64,000 bases of DNA, taken from the NCBI GenBank assembly GCA_018806915.1, contig JAGKQI010000099.1:992001-1056000 (forward strand), in the 5' to 3' direction. The DNA comes from Phytophthora colocasiae (taxonomy: Eukaryota > Oomycota > Peronosporomycetes > Peronosporales > Peronosporaceae). A program made the position numbers and the translations under genes. The notes under the pieces were generated by a model. That model was not told where the DNA came from. It was given only the letters and a program-made list of their open reading frames with translations, and made no database searches. Below are positions 11,901 to 22,041 of this stretch, in pieces (position 1 is the first letter of the stretch; the number at the start of each line of letters is the position of its first letter).

Positions 11901-13176
11901 CCCTCCGGAGGTTGTAAACCTGACTTCTGCGTCCCAGGGACAAGCTGGAGCGACCCTGTTGACTATGAGGCCCTTTATAAACTCAAGTATCATCGGAGAA
12001 TTTGATCCCCGAGCGACATTACGGGAGCGTGTTCACTGGTGGGAGCGCTTCGTGAACATGGCATCTCAGGGAGCGTGGACGAACAAGACCCGTATACAGG
12101 AACTCAAGCTGAAGCTCCCGGTGTCTGCCAGAGATTGGTTCAACCAGCTCCCGAAAAGTGTTTCCCGTGACTGGAAGGAATTATCGTCGGAGTTTCGCAG
12201 GCGCTATTGCAAGGCCCGGTCATCATACTCCGAGAGATATTTCACGATGGAAATGAAGAGTTCCGAGACTCCGTTGGACTTCTTCTATCGCCTGAACTCG
12301 GCCGCCGGAAAAGCTGAGGTGGACTTCAGAAAATCCTCCAGACGTCTGGAGAAACACGTTCTGAGGTACATCACCAAGCTGAAGGACGAGCGTCTGAAGA
12401 TCGCATTACAAGGCCGGAAGTTCAGGAGTATCTCGGACTTGGAATATGCTCTGCAACAGGACGAAGATGTCTGGCGAACGGCTGATCAAGACACTACGAC
12501 CACCAGACATCGGGATTTCCGAGCGGACAATCTCCCACGCGGACAGTTTAAGCCGAAGCGTATGGGGAAGACTTACGTCGCCCGAGAAGCAGACCCGGAT
12601 GCCTCTGACGATGTCGATGCGGATACCAGAACTCAAGAGAAGGATGCCAGAGCTTCGTCGTCAGAGCACGATCGCGAGATGTCTGGTGTACAATCTTTGT
12701 CTGGTGTACAATCTTCGTCTGGTGTACAAGCTGCTTCTCAGGCGCTTGGTGGTGCTGACTGGACTCAGACTCTGACAAACGAAGTCTACCGAGTCATGGA
12801 TAACATGGGATGGCGACCGCCGCCCCAGTCTCCCCGAGAATCATCAGGTCAAGACTTCCAGCAGACACGGCGGGACAACCCTGACTACTGGAACAAGTTC
12901 TGCGAGAAGTGTCGCCGCTCGGGTCACTCTGAAGAGAACTGTTGGAGAGACATTGTCTGTGACAGATGTCAGGAGAAAGGTCACCCGAGCAGGATGTGCC
13001 GAGTACCGCCGTGTGAGGTTTGCGGAAAGGTGCACTCTGGGAGACCATGTGAAGACATCAAGACTCTGGAATCCCTCAAGAAACTAGCCCGTCAAGGTAC
13101 ACTGAAGGACCTGCCGGATCACCTACTGGAGAGACTCCTGGGTGACGAGGCTGACTCTGGGAAACAGTTAAACTAG
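8956..13176 (+). CDS. gag: Gag of family X
   Basis: This 1406-residue structural polyprotein should form the virus-like particle and bind genomic RNA. It starts at the first ATG after the primer site (MASHGTTRGG, RG-rich). The first 600 residues are acidic and Ser/Pro-rich. Residues of about 635-800 are Glu/Arg/Gln-rich and should form coiled coil. A Gag core resembling Retrotrans_gag lies at about 1003-1180 (WWERFVNMA, FRRRYCKA, DFFYRLNSAAG). Zinc knuckles follow near residue 1315: two C-x2-C-x4-H-x4-C (CEKCRRSGHSEENC, CDRCQEKGHPSRMC) and one C-x2-C-x3-H-x4-C. It is long for a Gag. SGEQ/SDVQ/SGVQ peptides recur, encoded by the family's dispersed DNA word. It ends TTA AAC TAG within a predicted frameshift site. 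Confidence 0.92.
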   Translation: MASHGTTRGGRRGRGGRSVATRQSKRLQGLPPDEQPDLDAVQKAAREKRKAAREKEAVEEVNVPEPAVEDQPAAEPEADVSGEQGSEEGPSEAEASGDEVATAREGGDEASEGGADVVESPEVIDLCSESTASGKSVGEVKTEPGLVDERVSKTPKSEDTPMSDDMPMKSEDSLKTPSDESGRADSLDGERALKYLRREFRRWRDMDAGRIVPPNVEYAWRTAKPDANVFQKAAAATGDYIKWRCSSVFPEDMWISEFCLRRHSFGRIQDLSYVEISMDTLTAPECVAVLQTMLYEAGFAFQNLLPRWSQTQASAIFEPQVRSVATELQSRLAEELVEWATVTARSQVNRLPEDAKAGNEARQGEADGILRDEKADLQGRQLIMRLRVTGLRVTHSSDGSSSGEPPQSKRLQHGPPRPQVSSTPSALSTPSLSSLPVYESHSDSTRLESGVPMSEDRGSSLTTDAPVPSVIGTSRTSDDHSSGLQTSRGSSTDSSLMSMSRGASAHMPLSVGGLAMIAQGAEAGGMLAGESMGIHVTRTLMPVKSEPDDFEMLEEKPEFPEVKSERQLSTRDSVRRTPEAPSSSVSSRRRSDQSRHQSLKSEDHQKVSSRRLSSVASSRTRSSQRSGPAQIELNAMRQQQEWQRRMEQEQKEFLARERLESMERERRREQRELDTRQQIQTLTDRLLESESARLEAQRRADDLEGRRSQASESKLKYHSKSSERQVSDVQVSGEQFSDVQRLEIEFADRWKQREAEAEAERARWADELKRDWISQMETLRQRVHDVESERDRERESSQNMQRFQAAELRNLRATLSQVQGVAHPEVATSSRISGEHDPKPATGLLVNSRDTGDCTPGVRGSEGVASRSRVTPIKTTEAFHTPLPLRRTTDTKRAKAGRHGAATAAATKTQTAQAAPLTEVKTEGRRPATPRREGHRKPSERRSEDGRDAPRRPGRRRNDPDPGGSSSDSSSDSSDSSSDDLDPPEVVNLTSASQGQAGATLLTMRPFINSSIIGEFDPRATLRERVHWWERFVNMASQGAWTNKTRIQELKLKLPVSARDWFNQLPKSVSRDWKELSSEFRRRYCKARSSYSERYFTMEMKSSETPLDFFYRLNSAAGKAEVDFRKSSRRLEKHVLRYITKLKDERLKIALQGRKFRSISDLEYALQQDEDVWRTADQDTTTTRHRDFRADNLPRGQFKPKRMGKTYVAREADPDASDDVDADTRTQEKDARASSSEHDREMSGVQSLSGVQSSSGVQAASQALGGADWTQTLTNEVYRVMDNMGWRPPPQSPRESSGQDFQQTRRDNPDYWNKFCEKCRRSGHSEENCWRDIVCDRCQEKGHPSRMCRVPPCEVCGKVHSGRPCEDIKTLESLKKLARQGTLKDLPDHLLERLLGDEADSGKQLN

Positions 13177-13212
13177 CAAGCCCGTCGGATGGGGATCCGA
13201 AACGCGCCGGGC
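13167..13212 (+). promoter_or_regulatory. Predicted -1 ribosomal frameshift signal, gag to pol (X2)
   Basis: In the gag frame the end reads CAG TTA AAC TAG, so the heptamer G TTA AAC (13167-13173) directly precedes the stop. The pol frame is the -1 frame and is open from 13155 across the gag stop. After a 6-nt spacer comes a hairpin: GCCCG (13180-13184) pairs with CGGGC (13208-13212), and TCGGAT (13185-13190) pairs with ATCCGA (13195-13200) around a GGGG loop. CCCCC at 13221 could also pair with the loop. Heptamers of the form GUUAAAC are known viral slip sites; their use here is inferred. Confidence 0.75.
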
Positions 13213-16200
13213 AAGGCATACCCCCAGAGTTATGTGTTCTAGTGTACGTAGGACCGGAGCTGAAAACAACCCAACCTAAAAATCAACATTGCATGACCGC
13301 TTTAGCTCAAGAATCAGCCATGTCTTCAGAAATTCCGCGTCTGAGAGACAGTTCATCGGACTTTCCGAGAGACTGTTCACCGGACTTTCCGAGAGACAAT
13401 GAACCGCCTCCGGACGACACAATCCAGTTTCGTCTGAAAGACGGGGAATGTTATGGCTGGTGGGAGGATCACTACCCTGATCCTGCAAAGCGTGATGTGG
13501 TTATGGTGCATGGCGCTGTCAATGATCATCGGACCAAGATTCTCCTGGACACCGGTGCGACTATCAACATCCTGAGTTACGACTTTGCGCGTAAGCTCGG
13601 ACTCAGGCTCAAGTCACACAAACAAACAAGGGTGTCTGGGATGGGAGGAGTTCCGACGTACATTGGTGCCAGTGCTGAGATCAAGCTGACTCTCGGACCG
13701 AGAGTGGTTTACATTGTTGATGTCTGGGTTGCGAATATCGGCGAAGGTATAAACGTGCTATTGGGAATGGGATTCATGTTCGCTGCTGGTCTGAGGATCA
13801 GCGTCCGTGAGGGACTGGTATCTATGCCAGATGAAGTCGTGGTGATGATGTGCAGCTGGGAGCCTGGTGATCATATCGGCAGGAACAGGTCTATCAGACC
13901 AAGTGAAGCTGTACTTCTGAGACCCGGTGAAGAATTTGTTGTTCGCATTGATTATGGTCCGACGAACCCACAACGAGAAGTCGTGTGGGCGGGACGTGGA
14001 GACCGTTGGGTGACTCAACTGATCTATGCAGCCCGGTCATGGCCTGTAGCGGTGCGCGTGGTGAACATCTCAGACAAGAATACGTGGGTGAATGAATTTT
14101 CTGACGTCGCAAGGATTGTGGAGTATGTATTTTTCCCACGACATGGTCGCTTTGTACGGCCAGGCTCTGCAGCCTATCGTGACTGGGAAGTTTTGATTCT
14201 GGAGAACACTCCGTCACCAGAGACGAAGAGACGCCTGAAGGCCGAAGCTGACTTGGAGGATCTGATGCCTCAACCTCCGTGTGTGAATCACCCGGTATAC
14301 CCGTGGCCAACTGAGATTTTACAGCGCCCGAGGCTGGACAATGCTCGAGTACAGTTCGTGAGGTCTGATTCGGTCCCACGAACAAAACGAGTTCGTTTCG
14401 CTTTGGATGCGGCTACGCAGACAGATGACTGGGTGGATGCCGGAAAAGAGGAGACCCGAGATACCGCTGTGGACACCAGAGATCTGGGATTGTCATCAGA
14501 GCAAACGACTCCGAAAGACTCCGGAAACACGTCTGGAATTCCGAGTAACATGGTCGAGGATGAAGTCACCCTGAGTGTTTCTGGTGAACTGTTCACGGGA
14601 GATGAGGACCCGACAGACTGTTCATGGGACATCCCAATCCAGTGTATGCCAGGCACCCCTGTGGAAAAGCTCCGAGCCGAGTACGAGCGGTGCATGCGAG
14701 TCACGAATGAGGAATTGGATCTGGAACCCGGTGTCTACATACGGGAAGGAACGGACCTACTCTCTCAATTACGTGACCAACTGGTTATGCTGCCTGAATT
14801 GGAAGATTTGACTCCCGAATGCGATATCGACAAGGCTGACGTCGGAGTACCCGGGAAAACAACGCCGGAGATGGAGAAGAAACTCAGGGACATTCTGAAG
14901 TATCATCGGAAAATCTTTCTGGGGGACGGCAACGCCGCACCCGCCCCGGCGAGGGGCGTGATCTGTGACTTGGACGTGGGAGACGCTAAACCTGTTGCCC
15001 AACGTCCGAGGTCCGTTGCCCCTCACCTGATGATCAAGGTGTACGAACTTCTGAAGAAGCTCCTGGAGACCGGACTTATTGAGTACTCGACTTCGCCTTG
15101 GGCATCACCAATTGTGATTGTTCTCAAGAAAAATGGTGTGGATATACGCATGTGCATTGATTATCGAGTGGTGAATGGTTTTATCCAGTTGTCGCGTTAT
15201 CCGTTGCCCCTGATAGACGATCTGTTGATTGGTTTTGAGGCAGCACTGTGGTTTATGAGTCTGGATATGGCGAGTGGTTTTTGGGCTATTCGAATGACGG
15301 AGCGTGCAAGGCTGATCTCAGCGTTCATCTGCCCATTTGGACACTTCCAGTGGGTAATAATGCCCTTCGGTCTGAAGAACGCCCCTCTGGTGTACCAGGC
15401 TATGCTGGATAACTGCCTGTGGGGGTTTGTGCGACTGTCACCTGAAGAAGAAGCCGACGTTGATCCCGATGTGCTGGAATTCCTGAAGTTAGAACCTCAG
15501 AACTCCGACGTACATGGTCTGATGTCCGGTGAACAACTTCAGAACTCTGATGAACACATGCCAGAGGTTCCGGTGCTCACCGACCAAATGACTGTCTTTC
15601 AGAGGAACATCCCAGTCCCGTCCTTCATGGGACCGGTACTCGGTCGAAGTTCCTACATTGACGACATTGCTCATGGGGCGCCCACCTGGGATCAACTTTG
15701 TGAAGACCTGAACGCCTTGCTCTTCAGACTCAGATACTGGAACATTTCTGTGAGCTTGCCCAAGAGCGAGTTCGGGAAGCTGACGATTCTTTATCTGTCG
15801 CATGAGATCAGTGCTGAAGGACTGAGAGCTACACCGAAGATCGTCAAGGGAGTGGAGGAATTGCCGTTCCCGTCGACACTCAAGGGAGTACAGAGTTTCA
15901 TGGGAAGTCTGAATTACTATAACAAGTTTATTGAAGACTTACCGGTGATCGCTGCTGTGCTCTACGAGTTGTCTGATGAACAGATTCGCGCTGGTCGAGA
16001 TTTGGCTCGAGCTAAGGAAGCCTTTGAGATTCTGAAGCGCAAGATTGTCTCGACACCGCTCCTCAGACACCCAGATCGCACCAGACCGTTCGTTATTATA
16101 CCTCATGCGAACCCGTGGGCTGCTTCAGCCGTCTTGGGACAGGAGTACGATGGAGTGATACACCCCGTATGGTTCACTGGACGCGTGTTGAATGAGGCAG

Positions 16201-18905
16201 AACTCCGGTATCACATCGCAGAGAAGGAGGTCATCGCGATTCTCAGGGTTCTGGAGAACTTTCGGGCTCTGATAAGCACGAGTCCCGTGATCACGGTGTA
16301 CACCAGACATTCGGTGTTGAAATGGCTCCTGTCATCCAGCTCGGCTGATGGTCGAAACGTGAAGTGGGGATTGAAGTTGTCACACTGGAATTTGGAGATT
16401 CGCAGGATCCAGCGAGATGAAGATGGTCTCCCGGCTATTCTTGGAGCGGGTATCACACCCCGTGAACACCTCGATGAGGTCTCTGAAAACCTCATCCCCG
16501 TCAAGGGGCGAGTCAAACCTCCGGCACCCATTAGCGTGGAGATGCTAGAGGCTGATTACCGAGGTTGTGTTCTAAGTTTTGATGGTGCCGCCAAGACATC
16601 CACTCACCTGGGAAGCTGCGGATGTGTGCTCTGGGAGCTCCCGGGGTGGAATATCCTGGAAGCCCAAGGGTTCGCTCTGAAAGACGTCACTGTGAATGAC
16701 TCAGAATACTGTGGTCTGATCAATGGATTGAAGTTGGCTTTGGAACGTGGTATCCGAGACTTGGTGGTTGTCGGAGACTCCCGTATTGCTATCCAGCAGG
16801 CCCAAGGTCTGATCAATTGTAATCAGCCGAACCTGCAGCGGAAATTGGCCGAGTTTGAGTCTCTGAAAATCAAGTTCCAGTCTCTGAAGCTAGTGCACGT
16901 GAAGCGTGAGTTCAACCAAGCAGCGGACTATTTGACGTCCAAGACTCTTGTTCTTGGCGAGTCCTGGCAGGTCCAAGACCCTGACGAACTGACTCATCTG
17001 AGACTGGTGTCCAAGATCCCAGAGAAGTTGATGAAGCCTCCTGAAGTGACGTCTTCTGAAGTTCCGGACGATGTTCACCAGACCTCTGGTGAACACGATT
17101 GTACACCGGAGATGGATGACCCAGGGCCAGAGTCTGCGCCCCTGCCTCATGCTGCCAAGGTGCTTGTCGCCATCACTCGTGCACGCAATCAGGAAGAAGC
17201 AAACCTACCAGATGACGTGGAGGCTCGTGAACCTATGGGCCCACTGGAGTTTCAGGAAGAACGCTGGCGGAGGATCAAAGCTCACCAGACTCAAGATGTT
17301 CATCTGGCAGAACTCATTAAGTTCCTTAAGGGTGACGTGGGAGATCTACCACGACCCCGAATAAGGAAACTTGCCAGGATTGCCGATGACTTCATCTTGG
17401 ATTCCAGAGACGTTTTGTACCGCCTCAGCCGTGCTACCAGAGAACGTCCGAGAGACATGGTCGATGAACTCAGACTTGTGGTTCCCAGAGACTTGCATGC
17501 CGATATGCTGCACTATGCTCATGGGGATTACCAGGGTGCTCACCAGGGAATCAAACGTACGTTCGAGAAGCTGAGCTCCGAGTTCTACTGGATTGGTATG
17601 TACGCTGATGTGGAAAGGTTCGTCAAGGAGTGTATGGACTGTGCAAGTGGCAAGGGGCGTCCCCCGAATCCTGGACCGTCGCCCGGCAACATCGAGCCCA
17701 GTCGACCTTTTGAAGTGGTGTCCATGGATTTCGTGACGCACATGCCGAAGTCCGCCAGAGGCAACACGTTCCTGTTATTGTTCCAAGACATGTTCTCAGG
17801 ATATGTGATGTGCAAGCCTATGAGTATTACTACGGCTCAAGATGTCGCTGAGGCCTACGAGGAACGTGTCTTCCGGAACTTCGGAGCTAGTTCCCTGATA
17901 CGCCATGATCAGGACCCTAGGTTCATGAGTGAAGTGTTCAGGTGTTTCCGGGATCTCCTGGGAAGCAGACAGCGAGCGACTCTGGCGTACCGTCCTCAGG
18001 CGAACGGCCAACAAGAACGGTCCGTTCAGACGGTCGTGCGCGCCATCAAGGCCTACATCGCCGAAGCTGATCAGAGTGACTGGGATGACCACGCCGAGCG
18101 TCTGATGTTCGCACTGAACACTTCCTTTGATGCGACCCGTCTGGAAACACCTTTCTTTCTGGTGCACGGATGGGATGCTCATGGCACTGTGTCCGCGATG
18201 CTTGGTCCAAAGCCTTCTGGTGTACAAGAGCGCACTGCTTATGAGTGGCGTCGGAAGATGCAACGGGATTACAGCTACGCTCAAGCCTGTGCTGAAGAAC
18301 TTCAGAAGAAGGCCAAGCGGGAGCGTTCTGAGGAACAGACCCGAAAGTGGAAGGAGTTGTCGGAACGTCTGAAGTCCGGATTTGCCGTCGGTGATGCCGT
18401 GTGGCTATACATCCCCAAGGTACAAACGGGGTTGAGTCGGAAGCTCGCACACATGTGGCATGGTCCCTTCCGGATTGAAGAGATGTTGGATGATTTTCGT
18501 GTGAAACTGAAGGTTGAGGACACCGGGTATCGGGTGAACCCTTGGGTTCATATAAGTCGCCTGAAGCCGAGAGCCTTGTTTCCCAGAAGACCGACTGTGG
18601 AACTCGATGTCCGCGAGGATGATGACTTTGATGCAGCACTGTTACCAGAAGACAGTTGGGAGCCCGACACCGAGAATGATGAATACGAAGTGGAAAAAAT
18701 ACTAGACACTCGGTGGAGTAAGCGTACTAGGACCTCCAAGAGACTTCGCGAATACCTGGTCAAGTGGAAGGGGTACGACGAGACAGAGTGGCTACCCCTG
18801 TCAAAGCTGAACTGTGGCGCTTTGCTATATGAGTTCAATCAGAGTGCACGAGCGCGAGCTCGTTTCCAGGCAATGCAAGCTGGAGACGATCACCCCAGAG
18901 TTTAA
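13177..18905 (+). CDS. pol: Pol of family X: PR-RT-RNaseH-aRNaseH-IN-chromodomain
   Basis: There is no ATG near the start, so expression as a Gag-Pol fusion by -1 frameshifting at 13167-13173 is the simplest reading. Counting residues from 13242: aspartic protease DTGA at about 103; RT with YIDD at about 804 (NAPLVYQAM before it); connection RNase H at about 950-1030; a second RNase H at about 1108-1235; integrase HHCC at about 1420, Asp about 1495, Asp about 1556, Glu about 1590; chromodomain about 1815-1870. The first RNase H lacks two catalytic acids (PHAN where tDAS is usual, TRH where tDH is usual). The second keeps Asp in SFDGAAK, Glu in SEYCGL, Asp in VVGDSRIA and Asp in AADYL. About 70 extra residues separate NAP from YIDD. 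Confidence 0.93.
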
Positions 18906-19290
18906 ACTCTAAAACCTATTCTGAAAACTCTGGTGAACAGCGATGTTCACCGGACGATGTATTTCAGAGATGAGGTGTCTGAGAGACATGTCTTTCGGAA
19001 AAGTGATTTCGGGGATACGTGACTCCCAGAGATGGTGATTGTTATGTGAATTTGTATGGAGATGATTTTGTGGTTGTGTGTGTATGGTGGAATTTTACGA
19101 AGTGGATTATGATGATGCTATGAGAAGAAGATTACTGAACGACATGTGAGGATGTTAAAGGAGAAGGTCGTCGGGGAACTATATTTGGAATTGTTACTAC
19201 GCCACGATATGCAGACGACTAAGTTGTTCTGGAAGAAGAAGTGTAGTTCCCCGGAGATGTCGCGAAGAGTACACCAGACCTCTGGCGTAC
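18906..19290. other. Spacer between pol and the antisense ORF of X2
   Basis: About 385 bp without a supported gene. It contains the family word in opposed copies (CTCTGGTGAACA, then GTTCACCGGA near 18930-18955), which could pair as a hairpin. The two convergent ORFs end on either side, so polyadenylation signals for both strands may lie here. I cannot point to one. Confidence 0.6.
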
Positions 19291-22041
19291 TTACTTCAGA
19301 GAGACAGGATTTTCGGCGCGTTCAGCGGGCGTCAGAGCTTGTTTCCGGAGATCGGATGGCACGAATTCCATCCAGTCCTTGTCGGAAGACGCTGTGGCCC
19401 ACTGCGTGCGCGCCGGTTCCGCTGAGTCGATAGCTTCGAGTTGCTTGCGCAAGCTCAGGCACTTGGGACCTCCGATGTCACGTGCACGTGGGTCCTGCCA
19501 GATCCATGGACAATATTTGTCCGGGACCTTCCAGATACCGGGCTCGAACATGAGTGTCTCCGGGAAATCCTTGTGCTTCAGAATCTTGGACACTGCCCCT
19601 CGATATTGGCGCAGTAACGATGCACGTCGGAGCCCACGTTCCTTGTGCTGTTCACCGGACAGCAGGTCCTCGTCGGGGTCCATGATCACCCAGTGAGTGC
19701 GTTCCCATAGCGCTTGGGCGTGCTTGCGCATGAGAGACGCGAGTTCTTCGATGTCCGCCTGAACCAAGGGACAGAGGTCTTCACGCCGGTGAAAGTACAG
19801 TTCGGTCCGACGGTTCTGGTACATGACTTCCCAGGGAGCTGGCACTTCGTCCAGCAAAGCTTGGTACTTCTTGGAGTTCCAACGTTTCTTGAGGCGTGCC
19901 AGACTGTGTCTGTGGGGCTCGAAGTCTAGGAACCCTGGAGTCTGCCCGATGGACGTCTTGGTGTCACTTGTCGGCTGGACCGGAATGCCGTAGTACAGCC
20001 ATGACGAACAATGTGTGTCCGGGGCCTCGATTGTCAGCAGCTCCTTCGGTGTCAGCGACTTGTACGACTTGGACACCAGACTTGACTTCCGGATTTTGCC
20101 AGAAGGTCGCTTGCCCGAAGAACTCTTAGTCGACTTGGAGTCTTGAGACTTCTTGTCCTTGGAACTTGACTTGGGCGAACCACCGGACTTCGTACTCTTG
20201 GGACTTGACGTGGAGGTGCCACCGGACTTCTGACTGCCTGACTTGGATCGAGATGCCTCGTGTACACTACCCCGCTTGGATTTCTTGGTGGGGATTATTG
20301 GACCCGAGTCATCCGAGTCGCTGGACTTGTAGTCCCGTGGACGCTTGTTGCCAGCGTGCGAATGATCATCAGACTCATCGTCGTCGGAATCATCGCTGTT
20401 GCCGCTCGACTTTTCGTCGTCAGACTCGCTGTCGCTGGATGCAGATTCGTGTTCACCAGACTCCTTGAAGTCCGGGTCCTTCTGAGGGTCATCCTCTGTG
20501 GACTCAGGCTCGCTGATGGGATATGGGACGTGAGCATCCAGTGCCTCCCAGACCGGTGGCTCCACATCATTCTTCCGAAGCCGGCGCAGTTCCTCCTCAG
20601 CCATCTTGTAATACGTCTCTGGGACGTACGAAGTCCACGGGGTCTGATTCAGCTTGCGCCAGTACATCATGCTCACTAGCATTTTTACCAAGGGGCGCCC
20701 CGTGAACAGGCTGTGGGCGGGCTTGTCCGTGCGCAGCCACTTCATCGCTGTCTCGTAAGAGATGCCGGCGAGCAGAGCCAAGCGCAAATCCGGACGAACT
20801 TCTTCCCAGACGACTCCAGCCGGTAACATGGTGTGAACCGCGTCCTTCGACACCGGAGACTTGGCGTTCGCCAGACGTACTGAATCGATACCAGGCTTGT
20901 AATTCTTGGGGCGATCCTGAGGAACACGAACCCGATGTTTCCCAGACGGCCGGTTGGGCTTGAGTGGTGGAGATCCGGAAGATTTGGGCGACCTGGTGGG
21001 CGACCCAGACTTGTTCACCGGGCGAGTGCCTGATTTCTCGGGGCCACCCGCATGTTCACCGGAGACCTTCACACCACTGCCAGTACCCGTCAGATCCAGC
21101 ACTTTGGTCGATTTCTTGGCCGCTGCTGCTTGATCGGACCGATGTTTAGCCAGACGCTTGGAGAAGTCAGGGATTTCCACCTTGCGCTGATCCATTGCAG
21201 TCACGTTGATGATGGTGTCCCAGTCTCCAGGCGGCGCCTTGCCCTCTTGGAAGTTCACCAGAAGCTCCCGAAGACGCACCCAACTGCCGTTCAACTCCCC
21301 GTGTTCAAACAGGTATTCCAGAAAACCCCAGGAGTCTGTGGCTGTGGTCGTGGGGCGAGCCTTCAGCAACCGGACCTCCGCTTGAGAGTCCTCCAGGCGT
21401 TCTTCCAAGGCCGACTTCTCAGCTTCCAAGGCATCGATCTGGTCCTGATAGTGCGACGCGAGGTTCTTGGACTCCGCGTTCACACGATCTTCGGTCTCAC
21501 TGGCAGTACGCCGGGCGTCCAACACTTCATGACGCCAATATTGGCAGTTGAAGACCCACTGACGCTTGAGATCTTCAGACTCGTTCTGGATAGCGGCCGT
21601 GTCCACCAGAGATGTGTCGTCCTGGGACTCAACTTGAAGTCGAAGCCGACGGTGAGCGCCGGCCATCTTCTTCAGGTAGCCGGATGTCTTGTACACCCGC
21701 TCAGCGAGACGCTGATGAGGGAGGTGCAGGAGGATTGACGCCAACTCCCGATGGACATCGACGGACCCCATGTGCGCTTCAAGGTTCTGGCGGTCACGGC
21801 TATCCATGTGAGGAACGAGCATCTGACTTTCAGTGAAGTCAGGGATAACACGCTCAAGCTCCGAGATGTCCGCCGACGTGAATTCTTCAAGGCCCACCAG
21901 AACACCGGGTCCGCCATAGATGTTCGCGATGTGGTTGCCCACACGGAAGTCCTCGGCGAGCGCCGGAACACCAACCAAGAATGGTTGCCCCTCAGGTCGT
22001 GGCTCAGCCCCAGTTGGAAGGGACGTCGGACTTCTCTTCAT
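19291..22041 (-). CDS. Antisense ORF of X2, nuclear-type coiled-coil protein of unknown function
   Basis: The ORF lies on the strand opposite gag-pol, between pol and the 3' LTR. The first in-frame ATG is at 22041 (916 codons); the frame is open back to 22131 (946 codons). Counting from 22131, residues of about 205-258 are a coiled coil (YQDQIDALEAEKSALEERLE). The middle is Ser/Lys/Gly-rich. An acidic Ser/Asp tract at about 590-640 is followed by basic clusters that could be nuclear localisation signals. The C-terminal 180 residues are Trp-rich and globular-looking (WNSKKYQALLDEVPAPWEVM). I recognise no family. It contains SGEH and SGEQ peptides encoded by the dispersed word. It is intact here and broken in X1. 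Antisense extra ORFs are known in some Gypsy lineages; the role here is unknown. Confidence 0.75.
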   Translation of the reverse strand: MKRSPTSLPTGAEPRPEGQPFLVGVPALAEDFRVGNHIANIYGGPGVLVGLEEFTSADISELERVIPDFTESQMLVPHMDSRDRQNLEAHMGSVDVHRELASILLHLPHQRLAERVYKTSGYLKKMAGAHRRLRLQVESQDDTSLVDTAAIQNESEDLKRQWVFNCQYWRHEVLDARRTASETEDRVNAESKNLASHYQDQIDALEAEKSALEERLEDSQAEVRLLKARPTTTATDSWGFLEYLFEHGELNGSWVRLRELLVNFQEGKAPPGDWDTIINVTAMDQRKVEIPDFSKRLAKHRSDQAAAAKKSTKVLDLTGTGSGVKVSGEHAGGPEKSGTRPVNKSGSPTRSPKSSGSPPLKPNRPSGKHRVRVPQDRPKNYKPGIDSVRLANAKSPVSKDAVHTMLPAGVVWEEVRPDLRLALLAGISYETAMKWLRTDKPAHSLFTGRPLVKMLVSMMYWRKLNQTPWTSYVPETYYKMAEEELRRLRKNDVEPPVWEALDAHVPYPISEPESTEDDPQKDPDFKESGEHESASSDSESDDEKSSGNSDDSDDDESDDHSHAGNKRPRDYKSSDSDDSGPIIPTKKSKRGSVHEASRSKSGSQKSGGTSTSSPKSTKSGGSPKSSSKDKKSQDSKSTKSSSGKRPSGKIRKSSLVSKSYKSLTPKELLTIEAPDTHCSSWLYYGIPVQPTSDTKTSIGQTPGFLDFEPHRHSLARLKKRWNSKKYQALLDEVPAPWEVMYQNRRTELYFHRREDLCPLVQADIEELASLMRKHAQALWERTHWVIMDPDEDLLSGEQHKERGLRRASLLRQYRGAVSKILKHKDFPETLMFEPGIWKVPDKYCPWIWQDPRARDIGGPKCLSLRKQLEAIDSAEPARTQWATASSDKDWMEFVPSDLRKQALTPAERAENPVSLK

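Noticed and set aside
13158..13166. GGGAAAC as an alternative slip heptamer in X
   Set aside because: The zero frame reads GGG AAA C, so it does not fit the X XXY YYZ register; GTTAAAC does.
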